DNA of 33,317 bases, from the NCBI GenBank assembly GCA_021736335.1, contig JAIPGC010000009.1, positions 1-33,317 of the forward strand, read 5' to 3'. The notes beneath the pieces are model-generated. The model did no database searches. It had not been told where the DNA came from and was given only the letters and a program-made list of their open reading frames with translations. A program made the position numbers and the translations under genes. Of the stretch, positions 7,190 through 15,569 are shown piece by piece (position 1 is the first letter of the stretch; every line of letters starts with the position of its first letter). The stretch is from Acholeplasmataceae bacterium (GTDB lineage Bacteria > Bacillota_I > Bacilli_A > Acholeplasmatales > Acholeplasmataceae).

Positions 7190-9223
7190 TTAAATTGATA
7201 ATTGGTTGATTGTATTTTTGTCTGGAATGAAGAGAGCTATTTCTAATGATGAGATCTGTCCAAGCACAATCGGATTATCCTTGGAGAAAACATCATAACC
7301 TGCCTCTTTTTGATTTCTAAGAACTGTTTCTAAAACGTCTCTGATTAAAATACCTGTATCTTCTGAATCTGTTCCATAAATGAATGGGTTGTTTGTTGAG
7401 TCGAAAACATAATCGTTTGTTGCAACTTTATATAACACATCATTCTCAAATACCATGTCAGGTTCTCTAGTGCTGTAATAACTGCCATAACTACTATTTT
7501 TAAATGCATTGATTTCTGATCCAAATAAGTAGGTTGTCTTAATCTTATTATCAAAGGGGAAAATTTGATAAAGTGTTCCAATAGTGATGATTTGTCCACT
7601 TGTAAGCGGTGCTCTTGTTCCCCCTGAATTGTGAAACCCTATGTCACTATCAGATGCTAATCGAATTAACTCAGCCATATAATAAGTCAATGCTGTCGTG
7701 CTCATATAAGCTCCATTAGTGATGATTGGCTCAGTGATCAGTGGCTCAACTTGGGTATAATAAGTATCAATAACTGCATCAATATTCGCATTATTTTCAT
7801 TTAGTCTTGAATCTGATGATCCATTTAAGTTTTCAGCATATGCTTCCGTTACATTTTTTGATCCATCAAGTGTTAAAGTGACCTTCCCTAAAGAAGTGCC
7901 ATTTGATCCTGATTGGATATATGGCAATCTGACACCTGTTCTTGTAATATATTGGGCATAAGTTGAATGACTATGCCCATTAAAGACTGCATCAACTCTT
8001 TGATTTCCTGTTAAAGCACTTATGGATTGATTATAGCCTGAAGATACACCGTTATCATGAATAACAGCAACAACAATATCCACACCTTCAACTGTTCTTA
8101 ATTGTTCAGCATAATAAGATGTCCAATAGACAGGATTATCAAAATAATATCCTGTGATCTTTGATGTTGCTATGCTATATTCTAATCCTAATCCTATGAC
8201 ACCAATCACACCTATTTTTAAATTACCTTTTTCAATAATCGTATAAGCATCAATATGTTCAGGTCTTGTTGTTGTGCCATCTAAAAAGATATTAGCACCC
8301 AATAAAGGAAAATCTGCTTGAATACTATCTGAACTAGGATCTCTAAAATTCTGAATGATATCAAAACCCCAGTCAAATTCATGGTTACCAATGGTAAATG
8401 CGTCCATTTGCATTTCATTTAACACATCCATCGTAGATGCTCCATTAAAGTAATTAGATAAAAGTGATCCCTGCAATATGTCTCCCCCACCAATAAATAT
8501 TGTATTCATTGGGCTGACTAGCTTTTCATTTAAAATGAGGTTCCCAATTCGTGAAAGACCCATCTGATCGTCATCTTCCAAAATAGCACCATGAAAATCA
8601 TTAATATAATAGATATTGATATGATCAGGGCTATCTAGTTGATCTAAATCCATAACAGTTATTTCTACAGTGATTTGGAATAAATTCCCTGCTTCATCAG
8701 AAACGGAATAGATAATATCATAAATGCCTATCGTGTTTAAATCAATATTGCTTATGTCAACAATTATTTGGTCTGTAAGATTCCCATCTTCTGGATCAAA
8801 TGCAACCAAGCCATCAAGATAATCAGGTTCAGGATCACCAAGATAATAAGTTAAATTTGCTGCACCAAGAATAATCGGTGGTGTGACATCATCTTCTATT
8901 ATGGTTTCAATCACAATAACCGATATCGTTCTTTTAATCTCATTACCAGATAAATCTGAAACAGTATAAGTCAATGTATAGATGCCTGGTGTTGTTAGAT
9001 CAACTTGACTTTCATCTATAGAAATAAGATGTGTGATATCACCATCAACTGAGTCACTTGCACTCACACCATCAAGAAAATCAGGTTCTGTTGAACCAAT
9101 AAAGTATGTAATATCTTTCGTCCCACTAAAATTAGGTGGAACTAAGTCTTTAGCTGTTGTGTCACATCCCATTAAGATTAAAGGTAAAATTAAAAGCATG
9201 ATCAATATTTTAAGTTTTTTCAT
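7190..9223 (-). CDS. 5'-nucleotidase / cyclic phosphodiesterase lipoprotein with tandem Ig-like domains
   Basis: This is a surface lipoprotein of the UshA/YfkN type that should release phosphate and nucleosides from extracellular nucleotides. The ATG at 9223 starts MKKLKILIML with a lipobox LMGC (C20); an in-frame upstream start would bury the signal peptide. Two DUF5011-like beta domains (about 30-106 and 115-191) come first, each with the DxxDGD/EDGN...PGIYxxxYxVSDxxGN pattern. The metallophosphatase domain shows NDFHG (D209, H211), GGGDILQG (D248), GNHEFDWG (N280, H281) and FNGHSHS. The C-terminal 5'-nucleotidase domain has NSGGTRAPL and FPFDN. About 677 residues. It is transcribed alone, with its own terminator. 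Confidence 0.9.
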   Translation of the reverse strand: MKKLKILIMLLILPLILMGCDTTAKDLVPPNFSGTKDITYFIGSTEPDFLDGVSASDSVDGDITHLISIDESQVDLTTPGIYTLTYTVSDLSGNEIKRTISVIVIETIIEDDVTPPIILGAANLTYYLGDPEPDYLDGLVAFDPEDGNLTDQIIVDISNIDLNTIGIYDIIYSVSDEAGNLFQITVEITVMDLDQLDSPDHINIYYINDFHGAILEDDDQMGLSRIGNLILNEKLVSPMNTIFIGGGDILQGSLLSNYFNGASTMDVLNEMQMDAFTIGNHEFDWGFDIIQNFRDPSSDSIQADFPLLGANIFLDGTTTRPEHIDAYTIIEKGNLKIGVIGVIGLGLEYSIATSKITGYYFDNPVYWTSYYAEQLRTVEGVDIVVAVIHDNGVSSGYNQSISALTGNQRVDAVFNGHSHSTYAQYITRTGVRLPYIQSGSNGTSLGKVTLTLDGSKNVTEAYAENLNGSSDSRLNENNANIDAVIDTYYTQVEPLITEPIITNGAYMSTTALTYYMAELIRLASDSDIGFHNSGGTRAPLTSGQIITIGTLYQIFPFDNKIKTTYLFGSEINAFKNSSYGSYYSTREPDMVFENDVLYKVATNDYVFDSTNNPFIYGTDSEDTGILIRDVLETVLRNQKEAGYDVFSKDNPIVLGQISSLEIALFIPDKNTINQLSI

Positions 9224-9247
9224 ATTCAGTCCGTCCTTTGCAAAAGT

Positions 9248-9292
9248 ATTATAACATAGATTAATCATTGGAAACACTATTTATGTTATAAT
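9248..9292. promoter_or_regulatory. Mirror-image divergent extended -10 promoters
   Basis: ATTATAACATA (9248-9258) and TATGTTATAAT (9282-9292) form an 11-bp perfect inverted repeat separated by 23 bp. Each arm is an extended -10 element (TG-T-TATAAT) pointing away from the other: leftward to the 5'-nucleotidase, rightward to the chromate-type transporter. No good -35 is visible for either, as expected for extended -10 promoters. Confidence 0.6.
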
Positions 9293-9311
9293 TATTTGGT
9301 GAGGTGTCAAG

Positions 9312-9890
9312 ATGAAAAAACAACATAATTTACTTGAGCTGTTTCTTACATTTTTAAAAATTGGTGCTCTAACATTTGGTGGTGGCTATGCCATGATGCC
9401 AATTATGCGCAAGGAAGTCGTTGAAAGAAAACAATGGGCTGATGATGATGATATATTAAAAATACTTGTGATATCTGAATCAACACCTGGTGTTTTAGCC
9501 GTTAATTCAGCTACTTTTATTGGCTATAAAATTGCTGGTTTCAAAGGCAGTTTGGTAGCTACATTAGGTGTTGTTATACCTTCTTTTATCATAATCTCTT
9601 TGATTTCTTTATTTATCGTTCAATTCCAACAATTGACATGGGTAGCATATGCCTTTAGGGGTATACAAGCTGGTGTTGCAGTCTTGATTTTTAAAGCAGC
9701 TATCAAATTATCCAAAAAAATACACTTTGATTTATTTGCTATTATCATTTTAGTTTCTTCAATTCTATTTGCTTTATTTTCTGAAATTAGCGTCATCTAT
9801 GCATTAATGGTTGGTGCTGTTTTAGGTATTATATATGGTTCTCTTATCCAACTTAAGGAGGTAAAAGCTGATGATACTCACACTTCTTAA
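9312..9890 (+). CDS. Chromate-type transporter, half-length subunit 1
   Basis: The 192-residue membrane protein has the CHR family motifs FGGGYAMMP (about 23-31) and SESTPGVLAVNSATFIGYK (about 57-75), followed by several hydrophobic segments. At this length it is one half of a transporter; short-chain CHR proteins usually come as adjacent pairs working together. Known members export chromate, but many in anaerobes have unproven substrates. GGTGAGGTG precedes the ATG. It overlaps the second half gene by 20 bases. Confidence 0.88.
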   Translation: MKKQHNLLELFLTFLKIGALTFGGGYAMMPIMRKEVVERKQWADDDDILKILVISESTPGVLAVNSATFIGYKIAGFKGSLVATLGVVIPSFIIISLISLFIVQFQQLTWVAYAFRGIQAGVAVLIFKAAIKLSKKIHFDLFAIIILVSSILFALFSEISVIYALMVGAVLGIIYGSLIQLKEVKADDTHTS

Positions 9891-10473
9891 CCTCTTTTGG
9901 ATGTTTTTTAAAATCGGATTATTCACTTTTGGTGGTGGATATGCGATGATTCCATTGATTCGTGATGAACTTGTAGGTGGTGGATATATATCTGCTGATG
10001 CTCTCATCAATTTCATTGGAATCAGTGAATCAACTCCTGGACCTGTTGCAGTCAATATGGCAACATTCATTGGGTTCAGTCAATTTCAAAATGAAAGTAT
10101 CTTCTATGCTTTATTTGGTGCTTTTGCTACTACTTTAGGTGTGATCCTTCCTTCATTCATTATTATTTTACTTATTGCCAGCTTGGGCAGTAAATTTCTC
10201 CAAAGCAAAATTGTCAATCACGCTTTTCTTGGACTCAAACCTGTCGTGATAGGACTAATCATCAGTGTATCAGCTGCACTTATGGTTCGTGCAGCACTTC
10301 CTAATATTGACTTTGAAAACTTAATTTTTGATTTTTCTCAGTTTAATTACAAGGGATTAATTATTTTGATCATCGTAGGTGCAATAACCCTATTCTATAA
10401 AAAAATGTCTCCCATCAAAATCATCCTACTTTCAGCTATTTTAGGGATGCTGATTTATGGATTGATACCCTAG
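9871..10473 (+). CDS. Chromate-type transporter, half-length subunit 2
   Basis: The 200-residue protein repeats the CHR signature: FGGGYAMIP (about 20-28) and SESTPGPVAVNMATFIGF. It differs from subunit 1 in sequence, consistent with an ancient duplication giving a heterodimeric transporter. The ATG at 9871 lies within the end of the first gene, with AAGGAGGT at 9854-9861, so the pair is translated together. Substrate is uncertain: chromate, sulfate or another oxyanion. Confidence 0.88.
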   Translation: MILTLLNLFWMFFKIGLFTFGGGYAMIPLIRDELVGGGYISADALINFIGISESTPGPVAVNMATFIGFSQFQNESIFYALFGAFATTLGVILPSFIIILLIASLGSKFLQSKIVNHAFLGLKPVVIGLIISVSAALMVRAALPNIDFENLIFDFSQFNYKGLIILIIVGAITLFYKKMSPIKIILLSAILGMLIYGLIP

Positions 10474-10480
10474 GTGAATG

Positions 10481-11218
10481 ATGAAAGATCTTAGTTGGAT
10501 TCAAAATAACTTAATCGCACATCGAGGTTTGTATTCTAAAGATCAAAGCATTCCTGAAAACTCTATAGCTTCTTTTAAGCGAGCTATGGATAAAGGTTAT
10601 TCTATTGAATTTGATGTCAATGTTTTAAAAGATGGAACTGTGCTTGTCTTTCATGATTATAACTTTAATAGAATCTGCAATGACTCAAGAGAACTCAAAG
10701 ATGTCACCTATGATCAATGCAAACATCTTACATTATTTGATACTGATGAACTCATACCTACATTGTCTCAAACACTTAATCTTGTGAGTGGGCAAGTCCC
10801 TTTACTGATTGAACTTAAACCACATGGAGATGTCATTCTGTTATGTGAATCATTTATGAAAACGATGATGGATTATCAAGGTGTATGGGCTGTCTTCTCG
10901 TTTCATCCGAAAGTTGTTAGCTGGTTCAAAAAAAATTATCCTGACGTTATAAGAGGACAAATATCAGAATACTTTAAAAACGATAAAGATATGAATCCAA
11001 TAGCAAAACACCTCATGAAAACAATGTTCTTTAATCGCTTTACTAAGCCAGATTTCATCAGTTATGGTATCTATGATATGCCTAATAAATATTTGAATCG
11101 ATCCATGAAAAAAGGCATAACTGTTATCAGCTATGCCGCAAGATCTCAACAAGATTTTGATTTCGTAAAAAGTCATTATCATAATACAGTCTTTGAATTC
11201 TTTGAACCAAAAATATAG
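10481..11218 (+). CDS. Glycerophosphodiester phosphodiesterase
   Basis: The product (about 245 residues) should hydrolyse glycerophosphodiesters to glycerol 3-phosphate and an alcohol. Family motifs are present near the N-terminus: AHRG (His and Arg around 13-15), PENS, EFDV (Glu and Asp metal ligands), VFHD (catalytic His), then LLIELKP. There is no signal peptide, so it acts in the cytoplasm, probably on deacylated phospholipids. Two ATGs lie in tandem at 10478 and 10481; the second has better spacing from AGGTG (10472-10476). It begins 7 bases after the transporter pair and shares their operon, though a functional link is not obvious. Confidence 0.9.
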   Translation: MKDLSWIQNNLIAHRGLYSKDQSIPENSIASFKRAMDKGYSIEFDVNVLKDGTVLVFHDYNFNRICNDSRELKDVTYDQCKHLTLFDTDELIPTLSQTLNLVSGQVPLLIELKPHGDVILLCESFMKTMMDYQGVWAVFSFHPKVVSWFKKNYPDVIRGQISEYFKNDKDMNPIAKHLMKTMFFNRFTKPDFISYGIYDMPNKYLNRSMKKGITVISYAARSQQDFDFVKSHYHNTVFEFFEPKI

Positions 11219-11247
11219 GGCACTTCATATGAAGTACCCTTTTTTTA
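11218..11247. terminator. Terminator between GDPD and sugar transporter genes
   Basis: GGGCACTTCAT pairs with ATGAAGTACCC (one C-A mismatch) and is followed by seven T. It begins at the stop codon of the phosphodiesterase and ends at the stop codon of the convergent transporter gene; the other strand is less T-rich. Confidence 0.8.
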
Positions 11248-12852
11248 TTAATCCATATCTACATCAAAGCTTTCAAGAAGTGTCTTCTTCTCAGCCTTTG
11301 AATCTCCATGTTTTGTGAAAAACATTGTAATGAATGCTAATGCTACAAAGAATGTTGCATATGGGAACAGCATCTTTTGATGGATGGTATCCATTAAGAA
11401 CCCAGATAATATAGGTGTTACAATTTGTGCAGCCATTGAGAAGGAATAATAATATCCAGTGTATCTACCTACATTTGAACCTTTAGCAAGCTCAACAACC
11501 ATTGGATATGAGTTAACATTGATTGTTGCCCAACCAACACCTGTCAAACCAAATACAATATACATAATCCATCCTGTATCATGGCTTAAGAAGAATACTG
11601 AACCAAAACACAATGTCAATAAAACAATACCAAATAAGATTGTTTTTCTACGACCAAATTTAGTAGACAAAATGCCAATTGGAATGAATGCGATAATCGC
11701 TGTCACATTAGCAATTAATAAAGGAATCGTAAATGATGCTAGTTGTAAAATCTTAGGAGCATAATCTGAAACCTTAGTCATTACAGCATTATAACCCATG
11801 AACCATAAGAATACAGAGAATAAAATTAAATATAATGATAGTTTCTTATCCTTCGGTAAGTCGTTTGCTTCATTGATATCATCTTCTTCTTCAATCAAAC
11901 CCCATTTGACATCATCAGCAACACGTTGCTCAACCAATTTAGGTTCTTTTACTTTCCATAAGAAGATTGCTAAAACGATAAGCATGACGATACCCACTGT
12001 TACAAAAGCCATGGTGTAATGAACATAAGACTTTCCACCTAAACCATAAAGTGTCAATATAATGAGTGCGGTAACACCAGCAGCAGCTCCCATCAGATTG
12101 ATAACAGCATTTGCTTTACTTCTTAAAGGTTTCATTGTCACATCAGGCATCAAAGCAACTGCTGGAGATCTAAAGATTGACATGAAAACAAGAGCAATTA
12201 ATAATACTAAAACAAAGATAATGAAATTGAAAGGATTTGCTACAGTAACTTCCCAAGCTAAATCACTTAAATAAACGTTATAATATCCATCTAAATATGA
12301 TAAATCACTAACTTCAAGTGAACCTGTCGTTCTACCATCTAAAATCAAATTGATTTTGTCAAGAACTTTGGTTTCCCAAGTTGCATAGCGTTCAGCAGTA
12401 ATTGTTCCACTTGATTGAGCAGCAGTTCTTTCGGTTGTCATCTGATCAACTAGTGTTACCCAATAGTCAATTTCTAGACGATCCACTGCATCATCGTGAT
12501 TAGCCTCATATAATTCAATAATTGTGTTAGTTTCTTCAATACGGGTTGTTTGCACGCTATCCATATAAGATAATCCCATGAATGCAAATGCAGCGACAAC
12601 AGTACCTACTATAACATAAGGTGTGCGTCTACCTAGTTTTCGATTAGACTTATCAGATAAAGCACCAAAAAGTGGTAACATGAATAAAGCTAATACATTA
12701 TCTAATGCCATGACAACACCAGACCATGTCTGATTCAAACCAAACTTGTCAATTAGAATTTTAGTTATAATTGAATCATAGGTTTGCCAAAAAATTGTGA
12801 TAATAAAGAATGCTAAACCAATATAAAACGTCTTTTTATAATCTAGTTTCAT
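11248..12852 (-). CDS. MFS sugar transporter (GPH/SLC45-like) with large extracellular loop
   Basis: The 534-residue permease has about 12 membrane segments. The loop after segment 2 reads GALSDKSNRKLGRRTPYV (64-80), typical of sucrose/maltose:proton symporters of the SLC45/GPH type, and LSTKFGRRKT marks the equivalent loop in the second half. Between segments 3 and 4 lies a hydrophilic stretch of about 109 residues (99-207), predicted outside the cell and absent from usual members. It is rich in acidic and helix-forming residues. A probable substrate is maltose or short maltodextrin released by the amylase and pullulanase, inferred from the neighbourhood. AGGGTG precedes the ATG. A single-gene unit with its own promoter. 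Confidence 0.82.
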   Translation of the reverse strand: MKLDYKKTFYIGLAFFIITIFWQTYDSIITKILIDKFGLNQTWSGVVMALDNVLALFMLPLFGALSDKSNRKLGRRTPYVIVGTVVAAFAFMGLSYMDSVQTTRIEETNTIIELYEANHDDAVDRLEIDYWVTLVDQMTTERTAAQSSGTITAERYATWETKVLDKINLILDGRTTGSLEVSDLSYLDGYYNVYLSDLAWEVTVANPFNFIIFVLVLLIALVFMSIFRSPAVALMPDVTMKPLRSKANAVINLMGAAAGVTALIILTLYGLGGKSYVHYTMAFVTVGIVMLIVLAIFLWKVKEPKLVEQRVADDVKWGLIEEEDDINEANDLPKDKKLSLYLILFSVFLWFMGYNAVMTKVSDYAPKILQLASFTIPLLIANVTAIIAFIPIGILSTKFGRRKTILFGIVLLTLCFGSVFFLSHDTGWIMYIVFGLTGVGWATINVNSYPMVVELAKGSNVGRYTGYYYSFSMAAQIVTPILSGFLMDTIHQKMLFPYATFFVALAFITMFFTKHGDSKAEKKTLLESFDVDMD

Positions 12853-12874
12853 TTTTTCACCCTAATCTCTCATT

Positions 12875-12899
12875 TTTTTTACCGCTTAAAAATATTATA
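12875..12899 (-). promoter_or_regulatory. Sugar transporter promoter with weak cre-like site
   Basis: On the minus strand TATAAT lies at 12894-12899. Just downstream, complement of 12875-12892 (TTTTTAAGCGGTAAAAAA) matches the cre consensus at 16 of 18 positions, but the mismatches hit the conserved G and C, and the AT-rich flanks make chance agreement easy. Confidence 0.4.
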
Positions 12900-12970
12900 A
12901 CATGTTTTGTTTTATATCAATATATTGATTTGAAATTCAATCTATCTTTATAATTAATGAACGATGACTC

Positions 12971-12998
12971 AAAAAAAAGGCCCAAGATATTGGGCCTT
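12971..12998 (-). terminator. Terminator of the dehydrogenase-VOR operon
   Basis: On the minus strand AAGGCCCAA-TATC-TTGGGCCTT (12977-12998) forms a 9-bp perfect stem followed by a T run. It lies just after the stop codon of the gamma subunit gene. Confidence 0.9.
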
Positions 12999-13002
12999 AA
13001 AC

Positions 13003-13536
13003 TTAAATCGAATCAAATCCTAAAGCAAGTGCTTTTTGGTTTATTGGTATCATGTCAACTTTCTTTTTTCCTAAGAAATGCTTCAAGGATTCAAGAATCA
13101 CTTCTTCTTTAAAGATGTTAACCTTTTTTAAATATGCACCAAGCATAACCATGTTAGCTACTTGAGGTTTATCAAGCGATAATGCTATATCACTCATGGG
13201 AACTGGAAATACATGAATATCTGAATCTATAACATCATTTTTTATGAGTGATGAATTATAAAACAAATTTCCACCAGTTTTGATCTTCTTACCAAATTTT
13301 GTTAAAGATGGCTCATTAAAGATTAGGCAATCATCTGATTTCTGAAAAACTGGAGAATAAATTGGTTGGTCGCTAATGGTGATTGAACAATTAGCTGTTC
13401 CACCTCTTGTTTCTGGACCATATGTAGGAACCCAAAGACTATAAAGACCTTGAGTATTTGCTGCATGTGCTAATAATTGACCAGTAAGCATCACACCTTG
13501 ACCACCAAAACCTGAAATTCTAATCGTTCTGATCAT
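13003..13536 (-). CDS. 2-oxoacid:ferredoxin oxidoreductase, gamma subunit
   Basis: The 177-residue protein has the gamma-domain signature RISGFGGQGVMLTGQLLAHA (6-25) and VPTYGPETRGGTANC (36-50). This subunit completes the heterotetramer that converts 2-oxoacids and CoA to acyl-CoA, CO2 and reduced ferredoxin. Its ATG overlaps the stop codon of the beta subunit gene (ATGA at 13533-13536), so translation is coupled. It is the last gene of the operon. Specificity for branched-chain 2-oxoacids is inferred from the alpha subunit and from the amino acid dehydrogenase gene at the head of the operon. Confidence 0.92.
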   Translation of the reverse strand: MIRTIRISGFGGQGVMLTGQLLAHAANTQGLYSLWVPTYGPETRGGTANCSITISDQPIYSPVFQKSDDCLIFNEPSLTKFGKKIKTGGNLFYNSSLIKNDVIDSDIHVFPVPMSDIALSLDKPQVANMVMLGAYLKKVNIFKEEVILESLKHFLGKKKVDMIPINQKALALGFDSI

Positions 13537-14273
13537 GGCTTCATCACATCCTTGTAGACTCCAAGTGGAAAGATTGGAAGCATATGCTCTTTAGACCAAT
13601 CTAAAGCTTCTCTTGGTTTCATACCCCAATTGACAGGACATGTGGAAATGACTTCAATTAAAGTGAAGCCTTTGTTTTCCATTTGATAGGTGAATGCCTT
13701 GGTAATTGCTTTTTTAGTTTTCTTGATATTAGCTATATCATGCATTGATGTTCTTTCAACATAAGCAGCACCATCTATTTGAGAAAATATCTCTGAAATT
13801 TTCATAGGATTGCCATGCTGAGCAAAGGTACGACCATCTTGTGATGTCGTTGTTTTTTGACCAATTAAAGTCGTTGGAGCCATTTGACCACCAGTCATAC
13901 CATAAGTTGCATTATTTGCCATAATGACTGTGATATTTTCTCCACGATTTGCAGCATGAATGGTTTCCGCTATACCAATGGATGCAAGATCTCCATCACC
14001 TTGATATGTGAAAACGATGCGATCAGGTAATACTCGTTTGATTCCAGTTGCAGTTGCACATGCTCTTCCATGTGGAACTTGCTGGAAATCAGTATTGATA
14101 TATTCATAACTAAAAACAGAACATCCAACAGAAGCTAGACCAATTGTTTTACCCAAAATGCCTAATTCTTCAAGAACTTCAGCAACAAGTTTATGGAGCA
14201 TACCATGTGTGCATCCTGGACAATAATGCGTATGGACATCAGTCAAACCTTTAGTTCGTTCGTACTTAATCAT
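13533..14273 (-). CDS. 2-oxoacid:ferredoxin oxidoreductase, beta (TPP-binding) subunit
   Basis: The 246-residue protein carries the thiamine diphosphate site: YQGDGDLASIG followed by IMANNATYGMTGGQ. CPGCTHG near the N-terminus (C18, C21), with further cysteines downstream, fits the iron-sulfur ligand pattern of beta subunits. It starts directly after the alpha subunit stop codon, with GGTGG upstream, and ends with TGA inside the gamma gene start. Together with alpha it forms the catalytic core. Confidence 0.93.
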   Translation of the reverse strand: MIKYERTKGLTDVHTHYCPGCTHGMLHKLVAEVLEELGILGKTIGLASVGCSVFSYEYINTDFQQVPHGRACATATGIKRVLPDRIVFTYQGDGDLASIGIAETIHAANRGENITVIMANNATYGMTGGQMAPTTLIGQKTTTSQDGRTFAQHGNPMKISEIFSQIDGAAYVERTSMHDIANIKKTKKAITKAFTYQMENKGFTLIEVISTCPVNWGMKPREALDWSKEHMLPIFPLGVYKDVMKP

Positions 14274-15341
14274 TTAGTCCACCACCTTTTCATCAAAATG
14301 AAGAATTGCTTCTACGATTTCTTCAGGTTCAGGAACCATACCACCAGCTCTACCATAGAACGCAACTTTATGTCTTCCTTTATTTGCAATTAAGACATCA
14401 TCTAGCATTTGTCCTAAACTCATTTCTACAACTAAAATGCCTTTACATGTTTTTGGAATCAAATCAAATGCCTTTTTAGGATATGGCCATAATGAGATAG
14501 GTCTAATGAGGCCAACATGAATGTTCATGTCAGTTAATGCTTGAATAGCTGATCTTGTGATACGAGCAACAGTACCATAAGCGACAATTACATATTCAGC
14601 ATGATCCATGTTAATCATCTCATACTGAACTTCATGCTTAATAATTTCATTATATTTTCTTTGCAATGCGAAATTATGTTTTTCTAGGTAGTGAGGATCT
14701 AATCCTAGACTGTTAATAATATTTCTTCCTTCATGATAATCCGTTCCAATAGTTGCATATGTTTTTGGCTCTATATGGCGCTTTTTGATTGGTTTATCTA
14801 AATCTACAGATTCCATCATTTGTCCGATAAGTCCATCTGCTAATACCATAACAGGATTACGATATTGATCAGCTATATCGAAAGCTTGTTTCATAAGATC
14901 GACTGTTTCTTGAATGCTTTCTGGTGCGAGTACTACGACTCTATAGTCACCATTTCCTCCTCCACGTGTCGCTTGAAAATAGTCTGCTTGAGAAGGTTGA
15001 ATACCTCCTAAACCAGGACCTGCTCTCATGACAGAGACAATGACACAAGGAAGTTCTGAACCAGCAATATAACTGATTCCTTCTTGCTTCAATGCAATCC
15101 CAACTGAAGATGAAGATGTCATAACTCTTGCTCCAGCACCTGCTGCACCATAAACCATATTGATGGCTGCAACTTCAGATTCTGCTTGTACAAATATTCT
15201 TCCGTTTTCTTTCATCAGTTTTGACATATATTCAGGTATTTCATTTTGAGGTGTAATTGGGTAACCAAAGAATGCATCAAGTCCTGCAGCAATAGCAGCT
15301 CTTACAATCGCTTCGTTACCTTTCATAAGTACTTTACTCAT
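14274..15341 (-). CDS. vorB: 2-ketoisovalerate:ferredoxin oxidoreductase, alpha subunit
   Basis: The product (about 355 residues) matches the VorB-type alpha subunit closely in memory: FFGYPITPQNEIPEYM, VQAESEVAAINMVYGAAGAG, TSSSSVGIALKQEGISYIAG and GPGLGGIQPSQADYFQATRG in order. These are the pyrimidine-binding and substrate regions. VOR enzymes oxidise 2-oxo acids from valine, leucine and isoleucine to isobutyryl-, isovaleryl- or 2-methylbutyryl-CoA, reducing ferredoxin. The ATG at 15341 is chosen over an in-frame TTG two codons upstream because GGAGGTG is well spaced from it. It overlaps the ferredoxin subunit gene by 8 bases. Confidence 0.92.
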   Translation of the reverse strand: MSKVLMKGNEAIVRAAIAAGLDAFFGYPITPQNEIPEYMSKLMKENGRIFVQAESEVAAINMVYGAAGAGARVMTSSSSVGIALKQEGISYIAGSELPCVIVSVMRAGPGLGGIQPSQADYFQATRGGGNGDYRVVVLAPESIQETVDLMKQAFDIADQYRNPVMVLADGLIGQMMESVDLDKPIKKRHIEPKTYATIGTDYHEGRNIINSLGLDPHYLEKHNFALQRKYNEIIKHEVQYEMINMDHAEYVIVAYGTVARITRSAIQALTDMNIHVGLIRPISLWPYPKKAFDLIPKTCKGILVVEMSLGQMLDDVLIANKGRHKVAFYGRAGGMVPEPEEIVEAILHFDEKVVD

Positions 15342-15558
15342 GCTCAAACACCTCCACTTTTATGACTGAATCAGGACATATGACAGCACAAAAAGCACAT
15401 GCAATACATTTGTCCATATCGCTAACGGATATGAGATTATAACCGCTTGAATTGATACGGTCCTTATCTAGGGATAAAATATGAACTGGACAAAAAGATA
15501 TGCATAATTCACATCCTTTGCATGATTCATCATCAAACGTCAATTTTCCCTTTTTCAC
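15334..15558 (-). CDS. 2-oxoacid:ferredoxin oxidoreductase, delta (2x[4Fe-4S]) subunit
   Basis: This 74-residue ferredoxin-like protein has two classical cluster motifs: CKGCELCISFCP and CIACAFCAVICP (each CxxCxxCxxxCP). It should pass electrons from the catalytic core to free ferredoxin. The start is GTG at 15558, with GGGAGTGG upstream. It sits 11 bases after the dehydrogenase gene and overlaps the alpha subunit gene. Confidence 0.93.
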   Translation of the reverse strand: MKKGKLTFDDESCKGCELCISFCPVHILSLDKDRINSSGYNLISVSDMDKCIACAFCAVICPDSVIKVEVFEHE

Positions 15559-15569
15559 GACACCACTCC

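Noticed and set aside
9312-10473. Frameshifted single chromate transporter gene
   Set aside because: Both halves have their own start and ribosome binding site and complete motifs; paired short forms are normal in this family.
11459-12274. Forward-strand frames opposite the sugar transporter
   Set aside because: They are low-complexity shadows of membrane-protein codons on the other strand and have no start signals.
13533-13536. Possible use of TGA as tryptophan (mycoplasma code)
   Set aside because: TGA ends genes in ATGA overlaps here and at 22878, while tryptophan is encoded by TGG throughout.
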